DNA from: Solirubrobacterales bacterium
GTDB taxonomy: Bacteria; Actinomycetota; Thermoleophilia; Solirubrobacterales; 70-9
Reading direction: 5' to 3'
DNA length: 64,000 nucleotides
NCBI GenBank assembly: GCA_020438355.1
Contig: JAGQUT010000001.1
Span: forward strand, 1-64,000
Shown here: one piece after another, positions 32,616-41,126 of the stretch
Layout: each line of letters opens with the position of its first letter
How positions within the stretch are numbered: the first letter of the stretch is position 1
Notes under the pieces: model-generated
The model's database searches: none
What the model was told of the DNA's origin: nothing
The model's input: only the letters and a program-made list of their open reading frames with translations
Program-made: the position numbers and the translations under genes

Positions 32616-33644
32616 TCAGCCCTGGTCCAGATTCACCTGGCTGGTGGGCAGCAGCTCGTTGGTCAGCGCATCGACTGCCCGGACCGGTGTCGAGAGGACG
32701 CCTTCCTGCACCATCCAGTTGATGAATGCCTGCCATTTCGCGGTGTTCTGGTACCCGTAGGGGACGTCGGCATTGCCACCGCCTGAGGAATCGAGCAGCG
32801 GCAGGGTCACCTTCGTCTGGGCGGCCGTCACCTTCGGGTCAAGGGCATCGTTGGCGGCCAGCACGGTATCGGTCGCCTGGTTCGGGTGCCCGGCGGCAAA
32901 GCGCGTACCGCGGGCCAGAGCCGTGATGAACAGACGAATCGGATCCGGGTCTTCTTCGATCCGGCTGCCCTTCGCCACCAGGACCAGTTCGTTGTAGGTG
33001 GGAACGCCGAGACGGTCGACCGGGTTCACGGTCGGCTTCATGCCTTCCATTTTCAGCTGGACCCCTTCGATGTTCCAGAAGGGCCCGAGAGTCGCCTGCG
33101 CACGGCCGCTGATGATCGAGGGAAGAAGGCCCTGCCCTACTCCGACCTTCTCCACGTCGTTCTCAGTCAGGCCGGCCCGGGCCAGGATCGTTTTCAGATA
33201 GGCGTCCTGATAAGGGATGCCGGCCGTGGAGATCGTCTTCCCCTTGAGGTCCCTGACTGACTTGATCTTCGACTTCTTCAGCCAGATCATCGAGGTCAGC
33301 GGACGGTCAATAACGCTCGCCACCGAGACCACGTCGAGGCCCTGTTCCCGGGCGAGCAGCACTTCCGGTTCATACGAAAGGGCAAGGTCGGCCTTCCCTG
33401 CGGCGACCAGCTTGATCGGGAGGGAGGGATCGGTCGGCGAATCAAGTGAGACGTCGAGCCCGGCATCTTCGAAGTAGCCCTGCTCTTCGGCCATCAGGAA
33501 GCCGGCATGGTCGGGGTTCGGGTACCAGTCCATCGCGACGGAAACGGGATCGCGAACCGGGTCGATGTCCTCTGACTTGGTGCCGCAGGCAGACACAGTC
33601 AGGGCGACGATCAGTGCGAAGGGGAGCAGCGCGAAACGTTTCAA
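32616..33644 (-). CDS. NMT1/THI5-type ABC substrate-binding lipoprotein
   Basis: A 342-residue lipoprotein (lipobox LTVSACG) of the NMT1/THI5-like fold used by importers of thiamine precursors, sulfonates, nitrate and riboflavin. Family blocks: VAMDWYPNPDHAGFLMAEEQGYFEDAGL and KLVAAGKADLALSYEPEVL (shown in part), and LKGKTISTAGIPYQD. The DWYPNPDHAGF pattern is closest to ThiY-like proteins that bind pyrimidine precursors of thiamine. It is the last gene of an ATPase-permease-binding protein operon on the minus strand. No TPP riboswitch was seen before the operon, so thiamine is only a candidate. Confidence 0.88.
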   Translation of the reverse strand: MKRFALLPFALIVALTVSACGTKSEDIDPVRDPVSVAMDWYPNPDHAGFLMAEEQGYFEDAGLDVSLDSPTDPSLPIKLVAAGKADLALSYEPEVLLAREQGLDVVSVASVIDRPLTSMIWLKKSKIKSVRDLKGKTISTAGIPYQDAYLKTILARAGLTENDVEKVGVGQGLLPSIISGRAQATLGPFWNIEGVQLKMEGMKPTVNPVDRLGVPTYNELVLVAKGSRIEEDPDPIRLFITALARGTRFAAGHPNQATDTVLAANDALDPKVTAAQTKVTLPLLDSSGGGNADVPYGYQNTAKWQAFINWMVQEGVLSTPVRAVDALTNELLPTSQVNLDQG

Positions 33645-33680
33645 GTCATCTCCGGGGACGCGAACAGGTTCGGGCGCAGC

Positions 33681-34439
33681 CTACCGCCAACGCACGACAG
33701 CCCGTTCCAGAAGGCCTATCAGGCTGTAGAGACAGATCGCGATAACCGACAGCACGAGGACGGAGGCGAACATCCGGGCGGTCTCAAGCTGGGCGTTGTC
33801 CTGGAGAATCAGATAGCCCAGACCCCGCTCGGCACCGGCCCATTCTCCGAACACGGCGCCGATTACGGCCACCGCAGCCGCGATCCGGGCTCCGGTGAAC
33901 ACTCCGGGCAGAGCGGTCGGAACCTCAACCCTGCGGAAGATCGCGCTGCGGGAGGCGTCGAGGGACCTCATCATGCGGACCGCCTCGGGGTCGGTGCGGC
34001 GCAGGCCGTCGAGGGTGTTGACGGCAATCGGGAAGAAACAGATCAGCGCGATGATCAGCAGCTTCGGCCAGATCCCATAACCGAACCAGACGACCAGAAC
34101 CGGGGCGATCACGATCACCGGAATGGTCTGGGAAGCCACCACAAGGGGGTAGCCGGCCCGGCGGACCAGGTCCGAGGTGCGGAACATCACCGCGACCCCG
34201 AGACCGCAGAAAAGGGCGAGGAGGAAGCCGGCGACAATCTCGATCAGCGTGGTCCAGGCGTTTTCCAGGATCAGGTCCCTGTCCTCCCAGAGGACGTCGA
34301 CGATCTCGGAGGGCGACGGCACAAGGAAGCTCTCGAGTCCAAGCGCGTCAGCCAGGAATCCACTGGCGGCGGCGATCTGCCAAAGGCCGATCAAGGCCAG
34401 TACCAGCAGCAGCGGGGGCAGCCAATGTCTGACCTTCAT
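33681..34439 (-). CDS. ABC importer permease (ThiX/SsuC-like)
   Basis: A 252-residue BPD_transp_1 permease with six membrane helices. The EAA-type loop is VRMMRSLDASRSAIFRRVEVPTALPGVFTGARI (shown by ends VRMMRSL and GVFTGARI), where the permease touches the ATPase. The stop of the ATPase gene overlaps its ATG by 4 bp, and the binding protein gene follows after 36 nt. Typical partner set for a thiamine-precursor or sulfonate importer. Confidence 0.9.
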   Translation of the reverse strand: MKVRHWLPPLLLVLALIGLWQIAAASGFLADALGLESFLVPSPSEIVDVLWEDRDLILENAWTTLIEIVAGFLLALFCGLGVAVMFRTSDLVRRAGYPLVVASQTIPVIVIAPVLVVWFGYGIWPKLLIIALICFFPIAVNTLDGLRRTDPEAVRMMRSLDASRSAIFRRVEVPTALPGVFTGARIAAAVAVIGAVFGEWAGAERGLGYLILQDNAQLETARMFASVLVLSVIAICLYSLIGLLERAVVRWR

Positions 34440-35200
34440 CTTCCGTCACCGCCCTGACGGAGCAGGCCGAGAAGCTCGTGCCGTCGTCGGTTGAAATCCG
34501 GTGAGCTCACGACCTCGTCCCTCGTTCCGGATTCCCCGCGGGCCCCCTGCACATCTGCCACGACCGTTCCGGGCCGGGGGGAGAGAACCAGGACCCGGTC
34601 CGCGAGGTAAAGGGCCTCCTCGACGTCGTGGGTGACCAACAGGACGGTCACTCCGCTTTCCGCGAGGGCCGGGGCCAGCCACTCCTGGAGCTCTCCCTTG
34701 GTGATCGCGTCAAGTGCCGCCAGGGGCTCGTCCAGTAGCAGGACTGGCTTCCCGGAGATCAGGGTTCGGATGAAAGCGACCCGCTGGCGCATGCCGCCGG
34801 AGAGTTCTTCCGGACGGGACTCTTCGAACCCTTCCAGTCCAAAGTGAACGAAGCTCTCGGCCGCAACAGAGCGGGCCTGCCGACGTTTCATTCCCTGGTT
34901 CAGCAGTGCCAGTCCGGCATTGTCCAGGGCGGTGTACCAGGGAAGGAGGCAGTCTCGCTGGGGCATCCAGGCGCACCTCGAGAGTCGGCCCGGCCCGTCG
35001 GCCAGTCCCGCAACCGAGAGGTCTCCGGATGCGGGTGGCTGGAGGCCACCGACGATTTCCAGAAGGGTCGACTTTCCGCAACCCGACGGGCCAACTATCG
35101 CGAGCACCTCGCCAGCGGCGACTTCCAGATCGATTCCCTCAAGGGTCTCGAGCGACTCATAACTGTGGGTCAGGGCCCGGGCAGAGACGGTCGCTGTCAT
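34436..35200 (-). CDS. ABC importer ATPase (ThiZ/SsuB-like)
   Basis: A 254-residue ATPase with Walker A GPSGCGKS near residue 37, Q-loop MPQRDCLLPW, signature LSGGMRQRVAFIRT and Walker B VLLLDEPLAALD. The QRDCLLPW form is common in NitT/TauT-type ATPases. First gene of the three-gene importer operon. The ATG is 7 nt from a TACAAT -10 hexamer, so the operon mRNA is probably leaderless. Confidence 0.93.
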   Translation of the reverse strand: MTATVSARALTHSYESLETLEGIDLEVAAGEVLAIVGPSGCGKSTLLEIVGGLQPPASGDLSVAGLADGPGRLSRCAWMPQRDCLLPWYTALDNAGLALLNQGMKRRQARSVAAESFVHFGLEGFEESRPEELSGGMRQRVAFIRTLISGKPVLLLDEPLAALDAITKGELQEWLAPALAESGVTVLLVTHDVEEALYLADRVLVLSPRPGTVVADVQGARGESGTRDEVVSSPDFNRRRHELLGLLRQGGDGR

Positions 35201-35207
35201 CGCGCGG

Positions 35208-35237
35208 ATTGTAGGTGCGGAGACTTGCGGGTGTTCA
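35208..35237 (-). promoter_or_regulatory. Leaderless promoter of the importer operon
   Basis: On the minus strand, TGAACA (35,237-35,232) as -35 is followed after 18 bp by TACAAT (35,213-35,208), which ends 7 nt before the ATG at 35,200. Confidence 0.5.
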
Positions 35238-35281
35238 CCACGCCCACCGCAGGGGGTAGCTCATCGCTAGTATGCCGACAT

Positions 35282-35319
35282 TCCTGAACTCCTTACTAAA
35301 CAAGTAGGGAGAGTCAGGA
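35282..35319 (+). ncRNA. Leader hairpin upstream of the TauE-type gene
   Basis: A 38-nt hairpin: outer stem TCCTGA/TCAGGA, a small internal loop, then a 9-bp stem CTCCTTACT/AGTAGGGAG with one G-U pair and an AAACA loop. A TAGTAT -10 at 35,268-35,273 would start transcription at its foot, about 85 nt before the GTG. It may be a 5'-leader control element or an mRNA stabiliser; no known riboswitch class was recognised. Confidence 0.45.
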
Positions 35320-35365
35320 GCGCCTCTAGCCCGGCGTCACGCGCTCGTCCCGCACACAACATCCA

Positions 35366-36304
35366 GTGGACTTCTCAATCGCCATCCTCTTCTTTGGCTT
35401 CGGTATCGGAGTCCTTGTCGGCATGACCGGCATGGGCGGCGGCGCCCTGATGACCCCACTGCTCATCCTGCTCTTTGGAGTCTCGCCGACCACCGCGATC
35501 GGCACTGACATCCTTTACGCGGCGATCACCAAGACAGTCGGCGGCTGGCGGCACTTCAAGATGAAGACGGTCAACATGGGCCTCGTCTTCTGGCTGGCGG
35601 TCGGGTCTGTTCCTTCTGCGGTCTTCGGTGTCCAGCTGGTTGCCTGGCTCCAGGGGCAGATCGGTGAAGAGAAGCTTGACTCGCTGGTCTATGCCGTCCT
35701 GGGCGGAACCCTGCTCATGGTCGGCATCATCACGCTGGCCCGGGCTCTGATCCTGGCCAGAACGATCTCCGAGCGCGACGATTTCAAGATCGAACTTCGC
35801 CACAAGGTGGCGGCGGTGACGATCGGCGTGACCACCGGTTTCGTCATCGGTGTGACCTCGGCCGGTTCAGGAACCGTAATCGCGGTGCTTCTGATCGCGG
35901 TTTTCCGCCTGACCCCGAAGCATGTCGTTGGTACTGACGTTTTCCACGCCGCGATCGTGCTCTGGGCCGCCGGGATTGCCCACTTCGGCCACGGAAACGT
36001 GGACCTAGGCCTGGTCGGGAACATCCTGCTCGGCTCCGTGCCCGGCGTAGTGGTGGGAGCGGCCCTGATGGGTCGAATCAACCAGGACACGATCCGGATC
36101 GCCCTGGGAATTGTCCTGATCCTCTCCGGCTTCTTCACCGTCCAGAAAGGTGACCCCCTGGTCTGGCCGATTGCGGCGTTGGTGGCCGGTCTCGGCTTCG
36201 TCCTCATTCTCATGGCACCGCGCTGGTACCAGCATTTCCGTCCCCCTGAAGCGATCGAAGCCGAGAAGGCCGCGGCAAAGAGACCGGGTTCAGAAGCCGA
36301 TTAG
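35366..36304 (+). CDS. TauE/SafE family (sulfite/organosulfur) exporter
   Basis: A 312-residue membrane protein with about eight helices and the TauE duplication: GFGIGVLVGMTGMGGGALMTP in the first half and VTTGFVIGVTSAGSGTVIAVLL in the second, each followed by GTD (AIGTDILYAAITK, HVVGTDVFHAAIV). TauE/SafE proteins export sulfite, sulfoacetate or other small anions. An Rrf2 regulator lies just downstream. The GTG start has no strong ribosome site; a structured leader precedes it. Confidence 0.9.
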   Translation: MDFSIAILFFGFGIGVLVGMTGMGGGALMTPLLILLFGVSPTTAIGTDILYAAITKTVGGWRHFKMKTVNMGLVFWLAVGSVPSAVFGVQLVAWLQGQIGEEKLDSLVYAVLGGTLLMVGIITLARALILARTISERDDFKIELRHKVAAVTIGVTTGFVIGVTSAGSGTVIAVLLIAVFRLTPKHVVGTDVFHAAIVLWAAGIAHFGHGNVDLGLVGNILLGSVPGVVVGAALMGRINQDTIRIALGIVLILSGFFTVQKGDPLVWPIAALVAGLGFVLILMAPRWYQHFRPPEAIEAEKAAAKRPGSEAD

Positions 36305-36321
36305 CCGCGCGTTCGTTAACT

Positions 36322-36338
36322 GCGGTACCGCTTTTTTT
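36322..36338 (+). terminator. Weak intrinsic terminator after the TauE gene
   Basis: Palindrome GCGGTACCGC directly followed by seven T. The T-tract is the longest in the region, but the stem allows only three to four pairs, so efficiency may be low. Confidence 0.45.
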
Positions 36339-36367
36339 GATTCTGCTGATCATCTTGATCGCGAAAA

Positions 36368-36387
36368 CCTGATCAGGCTGGTTAACT
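36368..36387 (+). promoter_or_regulatory. Possible Rrf2 operator and leaderless promoter
   Basis: The perfect 10-bp palindrome CCTGATCAGG (36,368-36,377) is followed by TTAACT (36,382-36,387), a -10 hexamer 6 nt from the ATG at 36,394. The place of the palindrome just before the -10 suits autoregulation. Confidence 0.45.
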
Positions 36388-36393
36388 AGGTCC

Positions 36394-36849
36394 ATGAGAG
36401 TTTCCGCCAAGGCCGATTACGCAGTGAGGGCCGTTGCCGAGCTGGCCGCTTCGCCGGACGGGCCGGTCAAGGGCGAACGCCTTGCGGATTCCCAGGACAT
36501 TCCACTTCAGTTTCTCGAGCACATCCTGCTCGACCTGAAGCACTCGGGGATTGTCCGCGCGCGCCGGGGCGCCAAGGGCGGCTACTGGCTGGCCCGACCG
36601 GCCGAGGACGTGTCGATTGCCGATGTGATCAGGGCCGTCGAGGGGCCGATCGCCAACGTGCAGTCGGCGCCTCCGGAGTCGATCACCTACACGGGCAGCG
36701 CGAAGGAGCTCCAGAACGTCTGGATAGCGGTCCGGGCGAGCCTTCGCGAGGTTCTCGAGTCGACGAGCCTGGCCGACCTGGTCTCCGGAGAGTTGCCTTC
36801 CCACGTGAAGGAACTTGCGGACGACAAGGACGCCTGGCAGCCCCGCTGA
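36394..36849 (+). CDS. Rrf2 family transcriptional regulator without cysteines
   Basis: A 151-residue Rrf2 protein. The winged helix is plain: MRVSAKADYAVRAVAELA, ERLADSQDIPLQFLEHILLDL, VRARRGAKGGYWLARP and DVIRAVEGPI. There is no cysteine at all, so it cannot hold the Fe-S cluster of IscR, NsrR or RsrR; it is closer in this respect to CymR, which controls cysteine and sulfur metabolism with an enzyme partner. The TauE-type exporter before it makes a sulfur link plausible but not proven. Confidence 0.9.
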   Translation: MRVSAKADYAVRAVAELAASPDGPVKGERLADSQDIPLQFLEHILLDLKHSGIVRARRGAKGGYWLARPAEDVSIADVIRAVEGPIANVQSAPPESITYTGSAKELQNVWIAVRASLREVLESTSLADLVSGELPSHVKELADDKDAWQPR

Positions 36850-36934
36850 GCCGGTTCACCTTTCGTTGACCGGTCATGTGGCACGACCGGTACCCTGAGT
36901 CGGGGAGAATGGAAATCGAATCCAGGGAGTGGGC

Positions 36935-38536
36935 ATGGCTGAGGAAGTGACCGAGACAGGAGGTTTGACTCGTCGGGATGCGCTTCGCGCGGGCGCGGGC
37001 GCGGCCGGTGGCTTCGCCCTGGCGGGAGGCCTTCTGGGAAGGGCCATCGACGCGATGGGTGCCCCGGCCGTGATCGGAGAAGGTCCGTACGGTCCTCTCG
37101 GCAGCCCGGATTCAAACGGCTTGAGGCTGCCCGAGGGTTTCAGTTCCAGGGTGATCGCCAGGTCGAACACGGACATCGGACCCCGGCCCTACAAGTTTCA
37201 TGCCTTGCCCGACGGAATGGGCGCTTACAAGACCAATGACGGCGGCTTCATTCTCGTCTCCAACAGCGAGGCGCCGGACATCCCGGGGATTTTCGAGATC
37301 GGCGCGGGGGCGATCCGGTTCAACAGGAGCTTTGAGATCACGGATGCCTACCCGATCCTCAAGAACACCCAGATCAACTGCGCCGGTGGAGTCACTCCCT
37401 GGAACACCTGGCTTTCCTGCGAGGAGTACGACCGGGGGATGGTCTTCGAGTGCGACCCGTGGGGCAAGAAGGCCTCAGTTGCGCACCCGGCGATGGGCGT
37501 CTTCAAGCACGAAGCCTGCTGCGTGGACCCCAAGGGCAAGCAGGTCTACCTGACCGAAGATCTCGGTGACGGATGCCTTTACCGCTTCACTCCCGACAGC
37601 TACCCGGACCTTTCCACCGGACGTCTTGACGTAGCGATCTTGGGGGATGCCGGTCAGGTCAGTTGGGCCGAGGTCCCCGACCCCCAGTACACGGGTCCGA
37701 CTCCGACGCGCAACCAGGTTGAGGGCGCGACCAGGTTTCGTCGTGGGGAAGGGATGTGGTTTGACGACGGGACCGTTTACTTCGCAACGACTCTCGACGA
37801 TCGGGTTTACGCCTATGACCCCCAGTCGGGTCTGCTGGAAGTTCTCTACGACGGGGTCGCGCTGGGTGATGAGGCGCCGCTCAATGACTGCGACAACGTC
37901 ACCGCCTCGCCGATCTCGGGTGATCTCTTCGTCTGCGAAGACGCCGGTGACCTCCAGGTCTGCATCATTTCCACGGAGGGGGAGGCTGCAGCCTTCTGCC
38001 AGGTGACCGACGGGCACTCTTCCTCGGAGCTGACTGGCCCGGTCTTCGACCCGACCGGTAGTCGTCTCTACTTCTCTTCCCAGCGGGCCAGGTTTGCTGG
38101 AGAGACCGTCGCGGCGGGAATCATCTACGAGGTTTCGGGCCCGTTCCGCAAGACCCGCAAGGACCCGGCACCTGAAGACAGCAGGAAGCCGACCGTCAAA
38201 GTCAGAACCCTCGGCAAGCCGACCCTCAAGGGGCTTCTGAAGAATGGCCAGCCCTTCATCATCAACACCCGTGACGAGAGCTTCCCGGTAACCGTCGAAG
38301 CGAAACTGGTCGCGTCCCAGCGGCGGGCCCGGGGCCGGGGCTTCCGGGAGATGACGATCGGCCGCAAGCGTTTCAAGGTGACAAAGGCCGGTCCCAGGCA
38401 GATCCGGATGACGGTCAAGGACGGGTACCGGAAGCGGCTCCGCCAGCGGCAGGTCTCCCGGGCGAAACTCGTGGTGGTTGCCACCGACGCAGCCGGCAAC
38501 CGGACCCGGGTGGAGAAACCGGTCAGCTTCAGGTGA
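36935..38536 (+). CDS. PhoX-like (DUF839) protein with Tat signal
   Basis: A 533-residue exported protein. The N-terminus has a twin-arginine signal (TRRDALRAGAGAAGGFALAGG). The body matches the PhoX/DUF839 propeller: ISNSEAP-like LVSNSEAP, NCAGGVTPWNTWLSCEEYD, FKHEACCVDPKGKQVYLTEDL (shown in part), FRRGEGMWFDDGTVYFATT and a late GPVFDPTGSRLYFSSQR. PhoX is a calcium/iron-dependent alkaline phosphatase; many DUF839 proteins are untested. The last 120 residues form an added basic beta domain. The ATG follows AGGGAG at 5 nt, better than a GTG six bases earlier. Its stop overlaps the nuclease start (GTGA). Confidence 0.85.
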   Translation: MAEEVTETGGLTRRDALRAGAGAAGGFALAGGLLGRAIDAMGAPAVIGEGPYGPLGSPDSNGLRLPEGFSSRVIARSNTDIGPRPYKFHALPDGMGAYKTNDGGFILVSNSEAPDIPGIFEIGAGAIRFNRSFEITDAYPILKNTQINCAGGVTPWNTWLSCEEYDRGMVFECDPWGKKASVAHPAMGVFKHEACCVDPKGKQVYLTEDLGDGCLYRFTPDSYPDLSTGRLDVAILGDAGQVSWAEVPDPQYTGPTPTRNQVEGATRFRRGEGMWFDDGTVYFATTLDDRVYAYDPQSGLLEVLYDGVALGDEAPLNDCDNVTASPISGDLFVCEDAGDLQVCIISTEGEAAAFCQVTDGHSSSELTGPVFDPTGSRLYFSSQRARFAGETVAAGIIYEVSGPFRKTRKDPAPEDSRKPTVKVRTLGKPTLKGLLKNGQPFIINTRDESFPVTVEAKLVASQRRARGRGFREMTIGRKRFKVTKAGPRQIRMTVKDGYRKRLRQRQVSRAKLVVVATDAAGNRTRVEKPVSFR

Positions 38537-39438
38537 GGCAGACCGGCCGGGCATACCGGTTGCGGATGCTGATTCCACTGGCCGGGCTGTTGGTCATCCT
38601 CGCTACGGGCTGCGGCTCCCAGTCCGACGACAGATCAGAGCAGGTCGGGTCGCCCGCAGCCGGGGCCGCCACCAGCCAGCCGGGCGTTTCCGCCGCCGAG
38701 CGGGCAAGGGCGAGGGCCCGGGCGGAGGCCAGGCAGGTTGCCCGAAAGGAAAGGGCCGCAGCAAGAAAAGCGGCAAGAAAAGCCCGGGCGGAGATCCGCC
38801 GGATAAGGATCCGCGCGAGGGCACTGGCCCGGAGGGGTGGCGACGTCGACTGTGGGGATTTCGCAAGTCAGGCAAGAGCCCAGCTCTATCTGGTCGAAGG
38901 AGACCCTTTCGGACTCGACGGTGACGGTGATGGAATCGCCTGTGCCGAGCTGCCCTGTCCATGCTCGACCGAGGCCGGAGGAGATGATGGCGGTGGCGGC
39001 TTCTCAGTAGTGGAACCGCCCCGCAGCTTCCGGGGGACCGTGGTGAATGTCGCCGACGGTGACACTCTTGACGTCACCACCCCGTCCGGGGCTGTCGAGA
39101 CGGTACGGATCATTGGCATCGACACTCCCGAGGTTTACGGCGGCCGCGAGTGCGGTGGTCCCGCGGCTTCCGCGGCGATGAAGCAACTGGCGACCGGTGC
39201 GACCGTGACCGTGACGGCGGATCCGACCCAGGATCGTCGCGATCACTACGGGCGCCTTCTCGCCTACATCGACAGGGGCAGCCAGGACCTCGGCTTCACT
39301 CTGGTCAAGAGGGGGCTGGCATCGGCCTACCCCTATGACGGACCGTTTCTGCGGTACCCGCGTTACCGCAGGGCAGACCGCCTGGCGCGGCAATCCGGTC
39401 GCGGCAGCTGGGCCAACTGCGACATCTCACCCGGCTAG
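38533..39438 (+). CDS. Lipoprotein thermonuclease with excalibur domain
   Basis: A 301-residue protein with a lipoprotein signal (LLVILATGCGS), an Ala/Arg-rich helix of about 45 residues (RARARAEARQVARKE...), an excalibur calcium-binding domain (about 103-142; DVDCGDF, then DLDGDGDGIACE-like GLDGDGDGIACAELPC) and a staphylococcal-nuclease-type domain (about 163-297) with NVADGDTLDV, IIGIDTPEVYG, DHYGRLLAYI and LVKRGLASAYP. The nuclease catalytic Arg/Asp/Glu set looks intact. It probably degrades nucleic acid at the cell surface. It is coupled to the PhoX-like gene, which would fit phosphate scavenging from DNA. Confidence 0.88.
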   Translation: MRQTGRAYRLRMLIPLAGLLVILATGCGSQSDDRSEQVGSPAAGAATSQPGVSAAERARARARAEARQVARKERAAARKAARKARAEIRRIRIRARALARRGGDVDCGDFASQARAQLYLVEGDPFGLDGDGDGIACAELPCPCSTEAGGDDGGGGFSVVEPPRSFRGTVVNVADGDTLDVTTPSGAVETVRIIGIDTPEVYGGRECGGPAASAAMKQLATGATVTVTADPTQDRRDHYGRLLAYIDRGSQDLGFTLVKRGLASAYPYDGPFLRYPRYRRADRLARQSGRGSWANCDISPG

Positions 39439-39689
39439 CCATCCCCCGGAAGCTCGATCAGCTTGTCGCGGGAGCCTTCTCCCTGGATGATGCTGATCTT
39501 TGACTTCGGAGCCTTGAACTCCCTGGCAAGCAGGGCGATAAGGGCCTTGTTCGCCTTGCCGTCAACTGGCGGAGCGGTGACCCGAACCTGCAGCACCGGG
39601 TCCCCGGTGGCCGGATCGTCCCGGTATCCCGTGATCTCGTTCTTCGAGGCCCGGGGCTGCAGACGGACCCGGATTCGCCGGCCGGCCAT
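39435..39689 (-). CDS. DUF167/YggU family protein
   Basis: An 84-residue DUF167 protein with the family blocks VRLQPRASKNEITG, LQVRVTAPPVDGKANKALIALLA and KISIIQGEGSRDKLIEL. The fold is known; the function is not. The last bases overlap the end of the convergent nuclease gene by 4 nt. It lies 6 nt after the VWA-protein gene on the same strand, and a TATTAG hexamer over that gene's stop could give it a separate leaderless transcript. Confidence 0.92.
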   Translation of the reverse strand: MAGRRIRVRLQPRASKNEITGYRDDPATGDPVLQVRVTAPPVDGKANKALIALLAREFKAPKSKISIIQGEGSRDKLIELPGDG

Positions 39690-39695
39690 CGGTCA

Positions 39696-41126
39696 CTAAT
39701 AACGATGGCCAGAGGTGTACTTGCGTGCCGTGAAACCCGTGGACTCGACCTTGCCCGAGGCCACGACATCGACGAACTGCTCGAGATGCACTGTCTTCCA
39801 GCATTCGAAAGCACCGTCGCAGAACGGGGTGTAGGCACTCATGACCGAGTCGCCGTAATTCCAGTACAGCTCCGGCTCGGGGTTCAGCCAGAAGGTCCGG
39901 TTGGCGCGATCAGCGACCCGGGCGAAGGCATCCTCGGCCGGTGGTCTGCCGTTGGTCCGGGCATCACCCAGCACGATCACCGTTGACCGGGGCCCGAGGT
40001 CCGAGGAGACGTCGGCGTAGAACTCGTTCCAGACGCGGCCATAGTCGGTGTACCCGGAGACGTCGGCGACGCCACCGGTCGAGGTGATCTTCTCGGCGAT
40101 CGTCGTGAAGTCCCTTTCGTCCTCGAAGACGTGGGTCACCTCGGAGATCCGCTCGATGAAGACGAAGCTGCGCAGCTTCCGGAACGAGTCGTGAAGGGCG
40201 TGAAGGACAGACAGGAAGAAGGTTGAGGCCGAGCTGACCGAGGTCGAGACGTCACAAAGCACGTAGATCTCCGGCTTGCGGGGGCGCCGCGGGCGGTATT
40301 TCAGGTTCAGTGGCACCCCGCCGGTTTCCAGTGACGAGCGCATGGTTCGCCGTACGTCAACGGTGCGGCCGCGCCTGGCTCCGCGTGGATCGTGCCCGAG
40401 GGTTGCGAGGCGCCGCTTCATCTGGGCCACTGCCTTGTGAACTTCGGCGAGGTCCTGGGCCCCCCGCATAGGGAGGGCACGGTTCAGCTCTGAGAGCGGA
40501 CGTGCCGGAGGCAACTGGCCCTGCCGCTGGATCTGCTGGCGCTGGAGTTCGCGTCGAAGCTGCCTCTCGAAGCGGGCGATCTGGTCACGGTCGATCGCGT
40601 CACCGTTGGGCTCGCCGTCGCCGCCGGTATCTGCCGACGGGGAGAGACCGAGTCCGCGGCGGATCCGCTGCATGTCCACGCCGACCACGCCGGAGCTTTC
40701 GCCCTGCCGGCCGAAGGCCTCGATGGCGAGGCGGGCCAGCTCGTTCATGGCCGACTCGTCACCCTCGGCAATGGCTTTGCGGATCGCGTCGGCGAGAGCC
40801 TCCATGCTCAGTTCGTCCCGGATCTGGTCCGAAAGCGAGGCGCTGCGGCCCTCGGCTCCTTCCGGCGTGTACTCGAGGGCGGCCTCCTCTGTAGCCCGGA
40901 AGAAGTGCCGGTCGAAGACCAGGTCGAATATCTCCCGGTCCTTGGGAGATTTCGCGATCGTCGTCGCGAGAGCCTCCTTGAAATCGACCGGTGACGTCCA
41001 GGGAACTATCTCCAGGGCGTGAAAGGCATCCTGGATCTCTGATGTGCCGATCGCGACTTCCTCGGATCGAAGTTCCTCGCAAAAGGCGAGGATCTGCTCC
41101 GCCATACCCGAGGGTGCGCCGGTCAT
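39696..41126 (-). CDS. CoxE-type VWA domain protein
   Basis: A 476-residue VWA protein of the CoxE group. The first 220 residues are helical, with a low-complexity Arg/Gln stretch (FERQLRRELQRQQIQRQGQ). The VWA domain (about 285-470) has the metal-site motif CDVSTSVSS and later VIVLGDARTNG. With the MoxR-type ATPase encoded just before it (one-base overlap), it forms the CoxD/CoxE-like pair that acts as a chaperone for metal insertion in CO dehydrogenase and other enzymes. No coxMSL genes are in the window, so the client is unknown. Confidence 0.88.
   Translation of the reverse strand: MTGAPSGMAEQILAFCEELRSEEVAIGTSEIQDAFHALEIVPWTSPVDFKEALATTIAKSPKDREIFDLVFDRHFFRATEEAALEYTPEGAEGRSASLSDQIRDELSMEALADAIRKAIAEGDESAMNELARLAIEAFGRQGESSGVVGVDMQRIRRGLGLSPSADTGGDGEPNGDAIDRDQIARFERQLRRELQRQQIQRQGQLPPARPLSELNRALPMRGAQDLAEVHKAVAQMKRRLATLGHDPRGARRGRTVDVRRTMRSSLETGGVPLNLKYRPRRPRKPEIYVLCDVSTSVSSASTFFLSVLHALHDSFRKLRSFVFIERISEVTHVFEDERDFTTIAEKITSTGGVADVSGYTDYGRVWNEFYADVSSDLGPRSTVIVLGDARTNGRPPAEDAFARVADRANRTFWLNPEPELYWNYGDSVMSAYTPFCDGAFECWKTVHLEQFVDVVASGKVESTGFTARKYTSGHRY

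Noticed and set aside
35201-35365. TPP riboswitch before the NMT1/THI5-type importer
   Set aside because: Neither the CTGAGA block nor the ACCTGATCTGGATAATGCC-like block is present on either strand; the operon looks leaderless.
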